Part shown: positions 1-10,552 of the stretch, piece after piece | How positions within the stretch are numbered: the first letter of the stretch is position 1 | Layout: each line of letters opens with the position of its first letter | Source of the DNA: Macrotis lagotis | Lineage: Eukaryota; Chordata; Mammalia; Peramelemorphia; Peramelidae | DNA length: 64,000 nt | NCBI RefSeq assembly: GCF_037893015.1 | Contig: NC_133665.1 | Location: 193,560,146 to 193,624,145, forward strand | Direction: 5' to 3' | The notes under the pieces: generated by a model | What the model saw: the letters and a program-made list of their open reading frames with translations, nothing else | Told to the model about the DNA's origin: nothing | The model's database searches: none | Position numbers and translations under genes: made by a program

Positions 1-470
1 ACTCTAAGTGTCATCTCTCACACTTCATAACCAATCTGCTGCCAAGGTCTGTCAATCTTTACTTTTGTTAACATCCCTTAAATACACTCCTCTCTCCTGA
101 CATTGCCTTTATCTAAGCAGATCATCACCACCTCACACAAGGGCTACTGAAATCAGTGTCTACTAGTTGGCCACATCCAACCCTTCGATGAGTACAGATC
201 TGACCCTGTCAATCCCTCTTCTCATTCAATCAATTCTGGTGGCTCTCTAACATCTCCATGAGTAAATATAAAAACTTGTTTGGCATTTAAAGTCCTTTAT
301 AACCCACTCCCTACCTTTCCACTCGTCTCATACCTTGACCTTGTCCACCCTCCCATGGACTCAGATTCTTCGCTCTTTTACTCCATCTCCTAATTCTGGG
401 CATTTCACTCATCTGTGCCTCCTAAAAAACCAGGTTTCTACAAGAAGCTGTTCCCATGAAAGAGAAATCC
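1..470 (+). mobile_element. L2 LINE remnant, 5' part cut by window edge
   Basis: The sequence follows the L2 pattern of short pyrimidine-rich phrases. In order it has an 'aatctgctgccaaggtctgtcaat'-like stretch, a 'tctgaccctgtcaatccc' phrase, 'ggtggctctctaacatctcc', then 'tttggcatttaaagtcc' and 'taacccactccctacctttcc'. That is the usual L2 order upstream of its 3' end. It is heavily diverged, has no usable frame, and probably continues beyond the left edge of the window. Confidence 0.6.
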
Positions 471-544
471 CTTCCTTTTGCTATTTATCTCCTATTTATC
501 CTATTATATGTGTACAAACACAAGTATATATGCATATATTCTGA

Positions 545-1120
545 ATGGAGTACTCAATTCTACAAAAAGAACTGTTATAAATATTTTTGTATGGATGGGT
601 CTTTTCCCCTTTAGGATCCCTGGGATACAGATCATAAAGGGTAAAAGATGTACACATACAAAAATATTTATGGCAGTTCTTTTTGTAGTAGCAAAGAACT
701 GGAAATTGAGGGGATGCCCATCCATTGGGCAATGGCTGAACAAACTGTGAAATATGAATATTATGGAATACTACTTGTAAGAAAGCATGATTAAGCAGTC
801 ACACTTCAGAAAAGCCTGAAAAGACTTACATGAACTGATGATGAATGAAGTGAGCAGAACCAGGAAATCACTGTACACTTTAAGAGCAACACTGTGATGA
901 TCAACTATGACAGACTTGGCTCTTAACATCTTTTCAATGATCAAAGATAATTTTGAAGGACAACTGATGGAAATTACCATCAACATCCAGAGAAAGAACT
1001 AGTGTCTGAATGCACTGTAGGTGCTGGGGTCTTATGCATTTTGGTCACAAAAAGTCTCCCTCTCCCTTGAGAGAATAATCTGAGCAAAAATATTTTTTAT
1101 GTTAAAAAAAAAAACAATTT
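545..1120 (+). mobile_element. L1 3' end with inverted 5' segment (twin-priming type)
   Basis: From about 628 to 1120 the plus strand reads as the end of marsupial L1 ORF2 and its 3' UTR: a 'tagtagcaaagaactggaaattgagg' phrase, a 'gggcaatggctgaacaa' phrase, 'gaagtgagcagaaccagg', 'catccagagaaagaac', then an A-rich end near 1103. The preceding block, about 545-618, is the same L1 region in the opposite orientation, so 563-616 and 631-685 form inverted arms. A 5' inversion of this kind is typical of L1 twin priming. Frames are broken. Confidence 0.75.
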
Positions 1121-1554
1121 CAGATTTCCTCAATTTCTGACACTGGACAAGGAAGAGACTTCAAAGCCTAAGAAAGTCCAATGATCATTACCATGTTTCC
1201 CCCAGCCCAGGAATGGGACAGTTTGGGATTTGTGGGTAAGATCAGCCAAATGCTCCTTAGATGCCTCAGCCCTGGTCACTCCAGAGAGTAGAGCTAAACA
1301 AAGTCAGGTTAATGCGTTCCTAGATCCACCCAAAACACAGATTCACCCGAACAGAAGTAGGTGGAGAATTAACTTCAGGTTAATCTTCCTATTCAGATTC
1401 GATTTGCATGAAATAGTCCCTGACTGCCCCACCTGCCAACTCACAAAAGATGACCTCACTTGCTACTTTACTGAAAAGGCCAAACCGAAGTGACTTCACA
1501 AACAAGACTGAAGTCAGCCATTCAGCCAGTTCACTCATTCATTTTAAGCCACAG
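1121..1554. other. Unique non-coding stretch
   Basis: I see no recognisable repeat, RNA gene or splice-flanked coding frame here. An open frame of 87 codons at 1230-1493 has no family resemblance that I can recognise. Confidence 0.4.
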
Positions 1555-1700
1555 AACTATAGGATTGCGAACTAGAAAGAACCTCAGGGACCATCTAGTC
1601 TAAATCCCTTAGAGAAATTCAGTGACTTGGCCTAGGGTCACCCAGATTACAATAAGTAGAAGAGTCTGGTTCTGAATCCCAAGTCCTGATTCCAAATGCC
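1555..1700 (-). mobile_element. MIR-type SINE remnant
   Basis: The order 'tagaaagaacctcagggaccatctagtc', 'cagtgacttggcctagggtcaccca', 'ctgaatcccaagtcctgattcc' matches the complement of an old MIR/THER1 core, strongly diverged. Confidence 0.6.
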
Positions 1701-1998
1701 ATGGCTATTTAACTGAAAGCTATTTTACTTATTAGAATTTAAGGTCCTTGAGGTCAGAGTTGCTTTGACTTTCTAGGGATCCCCTGCACTTAATGCTCAC
1801 TTAACAAATGCTGGTTGAAGCTTGGCCCAAAGGAGGTACCTGACAATATCCCTACCTCACTCCCTTGCACAGATAAGTGGGGGTTGGGAAAGGTGTGGAT
1901 CACTGCATATTATATCATACTTTTTAATGTAATGATTAGTTTTGCTAAAAAAAATTTCTTTCTCTTTACTTTTCCTATTTTAAAAAATCTGCTCTGAT

Positions 1999-2160
1999 GG
2001 GGCTGCTAGGTGGCGCAGTGGATAGAGCACCGGCCTTGGAGTCAGGAGGACAGGAGTTCAAATCCGACCTCAGCCACTTAATAATTACCTAGCTGGGTGG
2101 CCTTGGGCAAGCCACTTAACCCCACTTTCTTGTAAAAAAAAAAAAAAACCTAAAAAAAAA
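1999..2160 (+). mobile_element. Marsupial CORE-SINE, full length
   Basis: The copy runs from a GGGGCTGCTAGGTGGCGCAG head through the 'gagttcaaatccgacctcag' box and 'acctagctgggtggccttgggcaa' to an A-rich tail. Flanking copies of about 14 bases, 'aaaaaatctgctctg' on the left and 'aaaaaatctattctg' on the right, look like a target-site duplication. Confidence 0.9.
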
Positions 2161-3155
2161 TCTATTCTGTAAGGAGGGAAAGGAAAGAAAGGGGAGGGGG
2201 GAATTTAGAGTGATAGTAATCAGCAAATATTAGGGGGAAAAAAGATTAATAAAAGCTATTAAAATGCTTGTTGACTGACATGCCCACATAATTTCCCTTC
2301 CCTTACAGAAACTAGTCCATCTGTACATAGCCAACAACCCAATGAAGAACCACTAGGCTTCTCCTTTAGAAAGCTTCCAAAGAATAAGTTACACATCCCC
2401 ATCGAACAATCCCCCTACAGAATTTTTCTCTCCATCCTGGTATACACCAACTTAGCCATACTCTTGCTTATGTATATAAAACTTCCCCCCAACCAAGTGC
2501 TGATCAGAACCTGCCATTGACTAGAAGCTGCAAAGTTGAGGGAAGAGCAGTATTCCCCAGACCTAAATCCATCGAGTGCCCCTTGATCCATCCTCCAGAG
2601 GAACAACCTTTGTGGAGCTATGACCTGCCAGTCCCAACTTAGGCAACTCCAGCCTCTTTGCATCCATAGCTATTAAAGATGAAGAAAACAAAGTTCTTGC
2701 TACCAAAGACCTTGGTACTTTATAAATAGTCCAATATCAAAAACAATTTTTGATTTGATAGCAGAAAATTCCAATAAAGGTCCTCATGACCATGCTTAGC
2801 TGATGAGCTCTACAGATCCCTGGGCCTTGCCCCTATTAGAATGAGCTCCAGACTCAGGTCGTGTCTTTGTACTTGCAGTCCTATCCCTGGAGCATAGTGC
2901 TTCTGGACATACTAAGCACATATGAAATGTTCTCTCTTTATTCGCACACATTCCAGATCTGCCAAAACAATCTCCCCCAATTAGAGGTCTGTCCCATGGC
3001 GCACCACCCTGAGGAGCCTCTTGGATAAAACCTTAACTCTTTGACTTGACAGACTAGCTCCAGGCTAGTTTTCATCCAACAAAGGCTACATGATTACTTG
3101 CAAGCATGAGTTAATAGGGATTTTTTTAGACATGTATGGGCTGGACAAAATGGCT
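2161..3155. other. Unique AT-rich DNA without identifiable gene
   Basis: No repeat family, RNA gene or coding exon is recognised. The 82-codon minus frame at 2415-2663 lacks convincing splice signals or a recognisable product. Confidence 0.4.
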
Positions 3156-3159
3156 TCTA

Positions 3160-3510
3160 AGATTCTTTCCAATTCTAAAATTCTGTGAATTCCAGACTTA
3201 TATCACATTACTCCATTTCATGCATTCTCTGATCCACCCAATTGGTCTATTTGCTATTTCCCAAATTTGGCATGCCATCTCTCCCATCTGTCTCTCATAC
3301 CTGAAATGCCCAGCCTCTCAAATCACACAGCCTCTACACTGTTAGTCCTTCCTAAGGAAAACCCTTCCCAATTCCCCCCTATTTGCATCTCACTTACCTT
3401 GCATCTATTTACAGGACACATCCATCCCCCCCCCCCCCAGGCCCAAGGAAAAACAAACTTCTGAAGGAGTTTTTGCATCACTGCATTCCTAGGGCCCAAC
3501 CTAGCACCAA
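3160..3510 (+). mobile_element. L2 LINE remnant
   Basis: Phrases such as 'ggtctatttgctatttcccaaa', 'ggcatgccatctctcccatctg', 'ccttcctaaggaaaacccttcccaa' and 'gcatctcacttaccttgcat' follow the order of an L2 3' half. A run of 12 C lies near 3428. No coding capacity is left. Confidence 0.6.
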
Positions 3511-3519
3511 GGCATGTAA

Positions 3520-5210
3520 GATTGTTTAAGATTTTATTTTTATTTTATCTAAAAAAATAAAAGAAAAACACTGAAATGTCTATATTCTATCCCTTCATTT
3601 TCATAGTAAAATCTTGACTTAAACACAGACATAATTGACACTTGCTGACGCATACATTTCTTTCACATATAGCCTTGGAGAAAAGAATTTCATCATTGAC
3701 ATTTTTCAAAGAGTTCAAATATAAACTGTCTTTTAAAATACCTAGATTCACTCTCACAAAAACACCAACATGTTGTAACATTAAAATGACATCATGTTCT
3801 GAGTAATTTCATTTAGACTAAGTTCAAGTTTGTTGTTTTAAGTTCTTTCCCTCCCCTTTCCAGCTGAGAAAAGGAGGGAGCATTCTTCCCTAGAAAGATC
3901 CTGTCAACTTTTTAATACAATTCAACAAATTCAAAGTTCCCATTATGTGCAAGGCAACCCAGAAATTCTGTACAATTACTCTCATTCCTATTTCCCAAAA
4001 CCAAATCTGAATGTTTGAATACAAGTTGAAAATTCTTTTCCCTTTAAATTTTTCTGTATTTCTATCTCCATCTCCATGCATGACAGCAACATAACCACAT
4101 ATGAATATATATATTTTATTGATGTTTTTTAAAGAACAAGTCCTGTTCCTGTTAAATAGATCCATGTTTCTATACAGTTTCCTACTAAAAGCTTCAGACT
4201 GTCCTGCCATGAATAATCCTCACTGAAAGTAGATCATGTGCTAGGTCTAAAGACTCCTCTGGCATAATACAAAGGGCATTGAATTGTAGGGCAAAAGACT
4301 AGGTTCAAGTTCCATCTTGATGTGCAAAATGAAAATAAGCATTCTACAGCTATTTCACCAGATGGCCTTCCAGAAGATGCTTTGTACCCCGCAAAGGACT
4401 GTATGAATAAGGTATTTTAACTTTACCTCACATTGAAGAAAATTTGGATACTTGAAGGTCATGCTACCAAGTATAAGCTATGCCAGAGCCTGCCACGCCA
4501 AGAAAGGTTGAGTCAGAAAAGTGCTGAGGGAAAAGAATGGGGAAAGATTGTGGTAGAAGAGAAAGGGTTGTAAATTGAGAAAAAGATGCAGGAAGGCAAT
4601 TTATATGGTTATGGGCTTATGAAAAAGACCAAAAATTTTAGGAGAAACCTGGAGAAGAATTAGATCAATCCAACTAACTCTAAAGAATCTCTAAGTCTAA
4701 GAAGTATTGAACTAAATAGACAGTGATCTCAGGATCACCATTTTTTTTTTTAACAATGGTACAATTCAACCAGACACAATGAAGGGCCTTCCAGTATTAG
4801 CCAATTCTTTTTAAAAAATTTTTGTAATTTGATTGATCTTATGGACTTTTTAGTCCCAAATATTCTACTCACTTTGTTATTTTAAATCAGGGAATGGGAA
4901 CCATTTTGTCCGTACCTGCCTCAGCAGAAGGAAGGATTCAAAATTCAATAAATCCGGGAGCTTTTTAGGGGAGAATCGATTAAATATTTGATCAAATTAG
5001 CAGTTATATGGATGTTATAAATATCCAATGGTGCCTGGCAGAAAAAAAGGGTCCCCACTCCTATTTTAAATGGTGCTTTCTTGTCTAACCTTTCTTTTTC
5101 CTTTTTTAAAACATCACAAAAGTCAAAAGTGGAGCTCTACGTATACAATGCCTTCTGAATAATATTACATACCTTTTTCATTCCCCTAAAGTTTGTTTCT
5201 GAAAACATGA
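3520..5210. other. Unique AT-rich DNA, possible old unnamed repeat at 4880-5070
   Basis: No gene is recognised. Between about 4880 and 5070 the phrases 'gggaaccattttgtccgtacctgcctcag', 'atccgggagctttttagggg' and 'ggtccccactcctattttaaat' look like a decayed interspersed element, but I cannot name it. Open frames at 3587-3781 and 3890-4210 (minus) look like chance frames in AT-rich DNA. Confidence 0.35.
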
Positions 5211-5214
5211 ATCT

Positions 5215-5740
5215 TCTTGACATTTCTATTGCTACTGACACAGCTGATTATCCCCTCCTGGTTTGCCTGACCATTCCTTCTCAGTCTCTCCCCTCTTCAT
5301 CCCTAACCACATGTGTACATGATATGTATGCTGCATGATATGCATCATATGCATGAAGATAATCTCTATGTATGTGATTGGTGTGCTTTAATTTTACATG
5401 TAAGAAAATGGCCAGAAACAGAAGAGCTAAATCTCCAGTTCTTGATTCGCTCTAAATTACCCACTAAAGCTTGCTGGACAGCTCCATCTCAAAGTCCCCC
5501 AGGGAATCTCACAATCAGCATGTGAAAAACAGAAGTCATTAATCTTTTCCCAGAAACCTGTCACTGCGCCAAACTTCTCATTCTCTGTTCACCTAGGCAC
5601 AACCCTAGGTCAGATCCTCTTACATTATCTGCTTTCTGTCTGGTATCTCTCTTTTCCATGCTCTCCTCCAGAAGGTTCCAAAGTAAGCCTGTTAAGCCTC
5701 TCTGGACCATGTCACTGACTTCTCTAACAGAACATTAGGT
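5215..5740 (+). mobile_element. L2 LINE remnant
   Basis: The stretch includes 'gctccatctcaaagtccccc', 'gtgaaaaacagaagtcattaatcttttcc' and 'cacctaggcacaaccctaggtcagatcc'. These correspond to the internal L2 region that normally reads as tightly spaced pyrimidine-rich phrases before the ORF2 3' end. It is highly decayed. Confidence 0.5.
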
Positions 5741-5744
5741 AGAG

Positions 5745-6130
5745 GTAGAGGTAGTTAGGTGAAATGGTGTGTTTGGAGAAGAACGAGAGCAGTTCTATCA
5801 GGACTAAAAAGAGTAGAATGAAATGAATGTGGAAAGAGAAATTTAAACCAAATTGTAAAAAACTTAAAGGCGAAAGAAAGAGTTGTTCTTTTCTCCTTGA
5901 GGCAACAGAAAGTCACTGTCATTAGTACAGGAAGGTCATAACAAGACCTATACTGTTAAGGATATCGATTTGGTGGCTGTGTGGACCAGGAGACAGTATA
6001 GAGGCAGGGAAACCCACTGAAGAGGCTGATTACTCTCTCAAGGAAAGAGGTACAGAGGATCTGCAAGAGGGCAGTGACTGAGTGTTAAATGAACAAAAGG
6101 AACTAAGAGATCAACAATTTTCTGTCTAGG
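5745..6130 (-). mobile_element. L2 LINE remnant, reverse orientation
   Basis: The purine-rich plus strand has 'gaggcaacagaaagtcactgtc', 'acaggaaggtcataacaagacctata' and 'tttggtggctgtgtggaccagg'. This resembles the complement of L2. The assignment rests on phrase order only. Confidence 0.45.
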
Positions 6131-6900
6131 GTGGGGTGAGGAAAGTAAAGGGAAGTTGGGGGTGGGAGAGGCAACTTCTTTGGGTACAAGTTGCTCCTGA
6201 GGTGACTACTGAAATTCCTATCCCAATCTCCATTTCCACATTCCTAAAACTAGAAAAACTGGGTCCCCTCAAAAGAAACAGGAGTTAGAAGCAAGGGAAA
6301 ATGAATTCCCATTTGGCTAGGTTGTACAGCTTTTCAGTTTTCAGTGAACAATTATCCTTCAAAGGCATGTGAACTCCTTGAGCAGAGACCTTTCTCTAGG
6401 ATAAGTGAGAAAGCCATGAGAAGAGGGACTAAGCAAGTTCAGTTTCCTCTGGTCTCCTAGCATTCCGACAAACTGCATGCCATGTTGACAACGTCCTTCC
6501 TTCCAAACAGCCAAATAAGCATCTCTCTAACACAATACTCTCTAACACAATACATCTCTCTAACACAATAATACAATAAACTACCTAGCAGACACAGCCA
6601 GGGGCTGGAGATACAAAATAGAAATCCAACAGTCCCTGAACTACAGCTCATGCTCTAGGGGGACACAAATATGTATTAAATATATACATACTATAGACTC
6701 CACAAGTGGAGTCAGGCCACTCCTTGCTCCCCCCCCCCCCAATACCAATACAATTGATATTTTGAAGTGATATCCTGGAGACACCTTAAAGTCAACCTAC
6801 CCGAAAATGATATCAGCTCTCCCCTTCCTCAAAGCTTTTACCCTCCAGGTCACCAGCAATAACCCCCTTGTCACACAGGCTTGTGGACTAGATGTTCTCC
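6131..6900. other. Unique DNA with short tandem repeat
   Basis: No gene is recognised. It contains a small three-unit tandem repeat at 6520-6570, listed separately, and a C-run near 6730. The 64-codon minus frame at 6457-6651 is partly made of that tandem repeat. Confidence 0.4.
6520..6570. repeat. Three-unit tandem repeat (CATCTCTCTAACACAATA)
   Basis: Units lie at 6520-6537 (18 bp), 6538-6552 (15 bp, first three bases missing) and 6553-6570 (18 bp). Apart from the missing bases they are identical, which suggests recent slippage or duplication. Confidence 0.85.
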
Positions 6901-6907
6901 TTCATTT

Positions 6908-6930
6908 GGGGGGGGGGGGGGGGGGGGGGG
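6908..6930. repeat. Homopolymer G run, 23 bases
   Basis: An uninterrupted run of 23 G lies on the tail side of a minus-strand SINE. It may be true or an assembly-length artefact. Runs of this length are hard to sequence. Confidence 0.8.
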
Positions 6931-6940
6931 CGGCAGTGGC

Positions 6941-7075
6941 GGTTTGCAAGGCAATGCAGTTAAACTGACTTACCCAAGGTCACAGCTAGGTAATTAAGTG
7001 TCTGAGGTCAGATTTGACCTCAGGTCTTCCTGACTCCAAGGCCAATGCTCTATCCACTGCACCACCCAGCAACCC
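6941..7075 (-). mobile_element. Marsupial CORE-SINE, reverse orientation
   Basis: The plus strand reads 'tttgcaaggcaatgcagtt', 'cacagctaggtaattaagtgtctgagg', 'ctatccactgcaccacccagcaaccc', the complement of the SINE from tail to head. Short 'ttcatt' copies flank it. The tail side carries the 23-G run instead of poly-T. Confidence 0.88.
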
Positions 7076-7079
7076 TTTT

Positions 7080-7640
7080 CATTCATTCTTTCACCCCCAT
7101 TGCCATATCCAATCAATTAACAAGTACCAATATCTCTCAAATAGCTTCCCCTTCTCTTCTATAAAACAGCTCTCAACACCTCACACCTGTGGTTTGCCCT
7201 ACTCCAATTCATCTTCCACTCACATAGCAAACTGATCTTCCTAAAATGAAGTTCTGACTCCTATCATCCCTAGTCAACAAACTTCAGTGGTTCCCTATGA
7301 TCTCCAGGACAAAAACAAAATGCTCTGGTCTGTAACCTGGCCCCTTCCTACCTTTCCAGTCATCTTACATGGTCCTCCTCTCTCCACTAGTCTGCCATCC
7401 AGTGACCTGGGAACTCCAGACTACATTTTTACTGAAAGTGCTTCATGATTGGACACTCTCCCTCCTCATCTCCGCCTCCTAGCTTCCTAGTGACTTCCCT
7501 CGGAGACTGCCCTAAGTATATCCTGTGTTATTTTGGTCATCCATAGTTATTTTCCTGTGGTCTCCCTGTTGAACTGAGTTCCTTGAGAGCAGGGACTGTT
7601 TTTTGCTGTTCTTAGCAGTGTCTGGACAGAGTAGCTAAAT
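7080..7640 (+). mobile_element. L2 LINE remnant
   Basis: This is one of the clearest L2 copies here. In order it has 'ccatatccaatcaattaacaagt', 'agcaaactgatcttcctaaaatgaagttctgac', 'aaacttcagtggttccctatgatctccagg', 'ggccccttcctacctttccagtc', and the end phrase 'gagttccttgagagcagggactg'. All frames contain stops. Confidence 0.75.
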
Positions 7641-7659
7641 GACTAGCTAATTAAATAGC

Positions 7660-7900
7660 TCCCTGTTTGGTCATCCCTACCATTCCCTACTGACTGGTAT
7701 GCACTCCCTTTTTACCCCAGCTTCTTGCAATCACTGCCATCTTTAACATGACACCTTTCCTGATTCTCAACACATTCCCCAAAATGCCCTAATAACCACA
7801 CAGTTTATTTTGTAGATTAATGTGCTGTGTTGACTGAATAGAAGAAGCTCACTGAGGGCAGGTCCCTTCACTTTGATGTTGGTATTTATTCCCCACTATT
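7660..7900 (+). mobile_element. Second L2 3' end fragment
   Basis: It repeats the L2 3' terminal order ('cacctttcctgattctcaa', 'gaagctcactgagggcaggtccc') directly after the previous copy, so it is a separate fragment or a duplicated 3' end. Confidence 0.5.
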
Positions 7901-8270
7901 TACAATAGCTCTAAAACAGAAGCAGGGCTGTGCTAAAATTAGTTCCAGAGAGCCTGCTAGCAAGCTTTACAGTGTGAATTTGTTATGTGCTGTGATTCAG
8001 GGATTGATATGGCTTGGCTGTCTAGAAAATGTCAAAGATTAAGCCATATACATTCTCCTCCCCCCATTTACTAGCATTCTTCCCAGTGGAGACAATGAGG
8101 AAATGTTTCTTAGGCATGGGTGAGGGCCAATGCAAAAAGAATGAAAATGGGAGTTTGGGGAAGACCCAGTTGGGTTAACTGTAGAATGTAGGAAGCAAAG
8201 TCTGGTAGAGTTTCCTGAATAGAACAGTAAGATGACTACCAAACCTTTGATTAAGAAAAGTAACTTTAGG

Positions 8271-8430
8271 GGAGGCTAGGTGGCGCAGGGGAAGCTAGGT
8301 GGCCCAGTGGATAGAGCATTGGGCCTGGAGTCAGGAGTACCTGAGTTCAAATCCAACCTCAGACACTTAATAATTACCTAGCTGTGTGGCCTTGAGTAAG
8401 GCACTGAACCCCATTTGCCTTGCAAAAACC
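8271..8430 (+). mobile_element. Marsupial CORE-SINE with duplicated head
   Basis: The head motif occurs twice in a row, 'ggaggctaggtggcgcagg' near 8271 and 'ggaagctaggtggcccagt' near 8290, before one normal body and the CTTGCAAAAACC end. Target-site copies 'aactttagg' (8262-8270) and 'aactttgg' (8740-8747) enclose both the SINE and the microsatellite after it. The microsatellite therefore replaces the poly-A tail. Confidence 0.9.
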
Positions 8431-8504
<74 letters not shown>

Positions 8505-8652
8505 GAAGGAAGGAAGGAAGGAAGGAAGGAAGGAAGGAAGGAAGGAAGGAAGGAAGGAAGGAAGGAAGGAAGGAAGGAAGGAAAGGAAGAAAGGAAGAAA
8601 GGAAGAAAGGAAGAAAGGAAGAAAGGAAGAAAGGAAGAAAGGAAGGAAGGAA

Positions 8653-8726
<74 letters not shown>

Positions 8727-8740
8727 CAGACAGACAGACA
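8431..8740. repeat. AAAG / AAGG / mixed / AAAG microsatellite in SINE tail, ending ACAG
   Basis: The block begins with AAAG units, changes near 8505 to AAGG units and near 8580 to mixed GGAAGAAA units. It then returns to AAAG and ends in four ACAG units. It is homopurine for nearly 300 bases on the plus strand. Its tetranucleotide structure keeps several frames open, giving false Lys/Glu/Arg-rich and Phe/Leu/Ser-rich proteins. Confidence 0.95.
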
Positions 8741-8849
8741 ACTTTGGTAGTTCTGAAGAGGATGGCTAGGAATAAAAAGAAACCTAAGACAGGAAGTTCT
8801 ATCCAGAAGATGGTGGTAGGCAAAGAGCAGGAAAAGGACAGATGACATA

Positions 8850-9530
8850 CCACTACCAAGTCTGTATCTCAAAAAGATCATTAAAAAATGGGTAAAAACT
8901 ACAGGTACAAAAATGTTTGTAGCAAAAAAAAAAACTGGAAATAGAGGGAATGCCCATTTATTCGGTAAAGGCTGAATAAATTGTGATATGATTGTGATGG
9001 AATACTTTTGTTCTGGAAGAAATCATGAGTCCAGGCAGACTTCTGACAAGACTTACATAGACTTATAGGGAGAGAAATAAGCAGAATCAAGAGAACATTA
9101 AACACATTTAAAGCAACACTGGATCATGATCAACATTGATGGACTTGGATCCTCTCATAGCTCAGCAATCAGGGACAATTCATTTTTTAAAACATGCTTT
9201 GTGTTTTTTCTTCTCATTTTCTTTTAGCTTTAGTTTTGATCCTTCTTTTTTCAATATGACTAATAAGGACTTATTGCATGTGCATAACCTAAATCAGATT
9301 ACTATCTGTCATAAGGAAGAGAAGGGAGGTAAAATGTGAACTCAAAAGCTTACAAAAAGATGAACATTGAAGGGGGTGGCCTGGAGTTAGGAGGACCTGA
9401 GTTCAAATGCGGCCTCAGACACTTAATAATTACCTAGCTGTGTGGCCTTGGGCAAGTCACTTAACATCCACTGCCTTGTAAAAGCTAAAAAAAAAAGATG
9501 AACATCAAAAACTTATCTTTGCATATAATT
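8850..9530 (+). mobile_element. L1 3' end (interrupted by SINE)
   Basis: It reads 'gtctgtatctcaaaaagatc', 'gtttgtagcaaaaaaaaaaactgg', 'agagggaatgcccatttattcgg', then the 3' UTR phrases 'caatatgactaataagg' and 'acctaaatcagattactatctgtc'. The end resumes after a SINE (9371-9491) with 'acttatctttgcatataattg'. The order matches other L1 3' ends here. It is non-coding. Confidence 0.8.
9371..9491 (+). mobile_element. CORE-SINE inserted in L1 tail, head partly deleted
   Basis: The copy lacks the GCTAGGTGGCGCAGTGGATAG part and starts near 'ggtggcctggagttagg'. The duplicated target 'aaaaagatgaacat' (9354-9367 and 9492-9505) lies inside the L1 3' UTR, showing that the SINE came after the L1. Confidence 0.9.
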
Positions 9531-10019
9531 GAAAAAAATGTTACATTCAAAAAAATTTTTAATAACATTTCAATTTTTTTAGAAATAGAGAGATGCAAGA
9601 GATGTCAGAAACAGACATCAATCAGGTAAGATACAATAATTAAGTGCCAGGTTGAGAGCTCCTGCTCAAGCAGTTCATAATCTAAGACAAAGACAAACAA
9701 TAGGTATAAACTATATATGGGAAAAATAGAAAATAAATGAAGGAAGGCACCAGAATGAAGGAGTAAGGAACAGTTTCCAGTAGAAGACACGTTTTTAATT
9801 GAAATTTAAGTCAAAATCAGCACCCAGAGTCAAGGACAGTGTCCTTTCAGGTGCTTGAAGATGGGAGTTATCTTATTTAGAAAGGTAGCAAGGGGTAAGG
9901 GGTTTTGATGCTGGAGATGCTAAGATGTAAGAGTTTACAGAGAAGAGTTTGAGAAGGTCAGACCTATAAGAAAAGACAAGACTAGGTAAAGATTAGATAT
10001 GTGGAGAAGGAAAGAGATC

Positions 10020-10350
10020 ATAGTTCAGTGATCAAGGACAATTTTTTTTTGCAAGGCAATGGGGTTAAGTGACTTGCCCAAAGTCACACAGCTAGGCAAT
10101 TAAGTGTCTGAGGCCCGACTTGAACTCAGGTCCTCTTGACTCCCCAATCAAGGACAATTCTAAAAGACTAAAAAACTGTGGAATCTGGATACCGACCAAA
10201 GAATACTATGTTCACTTTTTGCAACTTGTTTTATGCTTTTCTTTTTTTTCCCCTTTCATTTTTCCCATTTGTTCTAATTCTTCTTTCACAATATGACTAA
10301 TATGAAAATATTTTTAACAGTTAAACATGTATAATTTATATCAAATTACT
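10020..10350 (+). mobile_element. L1 3' UTR fragment inside the L2 block
   Basis: The L1 end phrases 'tagttcagtgatcaaggacaatt', 'gaatactatgttcactttttgc', 'cttctttcacaatatgactaatatg' and 'tatcaaattactccctgtc' are present. A minus-strand SINE at 10044-10146 splits it, with the L1 13-mer 'atcaaggacaatt' duplicated on both sides. Confidence 0.75.
10044..10146 (-). mobile_element. CORE-SINE, reverse, 5'-truncated, inside L1
   Basis: The plus strand goes from a T-run and 'gcaaggcaatggggttaagtg' to 'gaactcaggtcctcttgactcc', then stops, so the SINE head is missing. The target duplication lies at 10031-10043 and 10147-10159. Confidence 0.9.
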
Positions 10351-10358
10351 CCCTGTCA

Positions 10359-10500
10359 AGGTGGTGTAGTGGATAGAGCCCTGTAGTCAGGAGTACCTGA
10401 GTTCAAATCCGGCCTCAGACACTTAATAATTACCTAGCTGTATGTATGGCCTTTGGCAAGCCATTTAACCCCATTTGCCTTGCAAAATCCTAAAAAAAGA
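10359..10500 (+). mobile_element. Marsupial CORE-SINE
   Basis: It reads 'aaggtggtgtagtggatagag' through 'gagttcaaatccggcctcag' to 'cttgcaaaatcctaaaaaaag'. A few bases of the head are lost, and there is a small 'tatg' duplication in the 'gctgtatgtatggcc' section. Confidence 0.9.
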
Positions 10501-10552
10501 TTTAAAAGACAAAAAGGATTTTATATTTGAACCAAGGAGATTGGTTCAACCT

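Noticed and set aside
8367..8881. Several long Lys/Glu/Arg-rich and Phe/Leu/Ser-rich frames
   Set aside because: They are translations of the AAAG/AAGG microsatellite in a SINE tail. Several frames on both strands are open at once.
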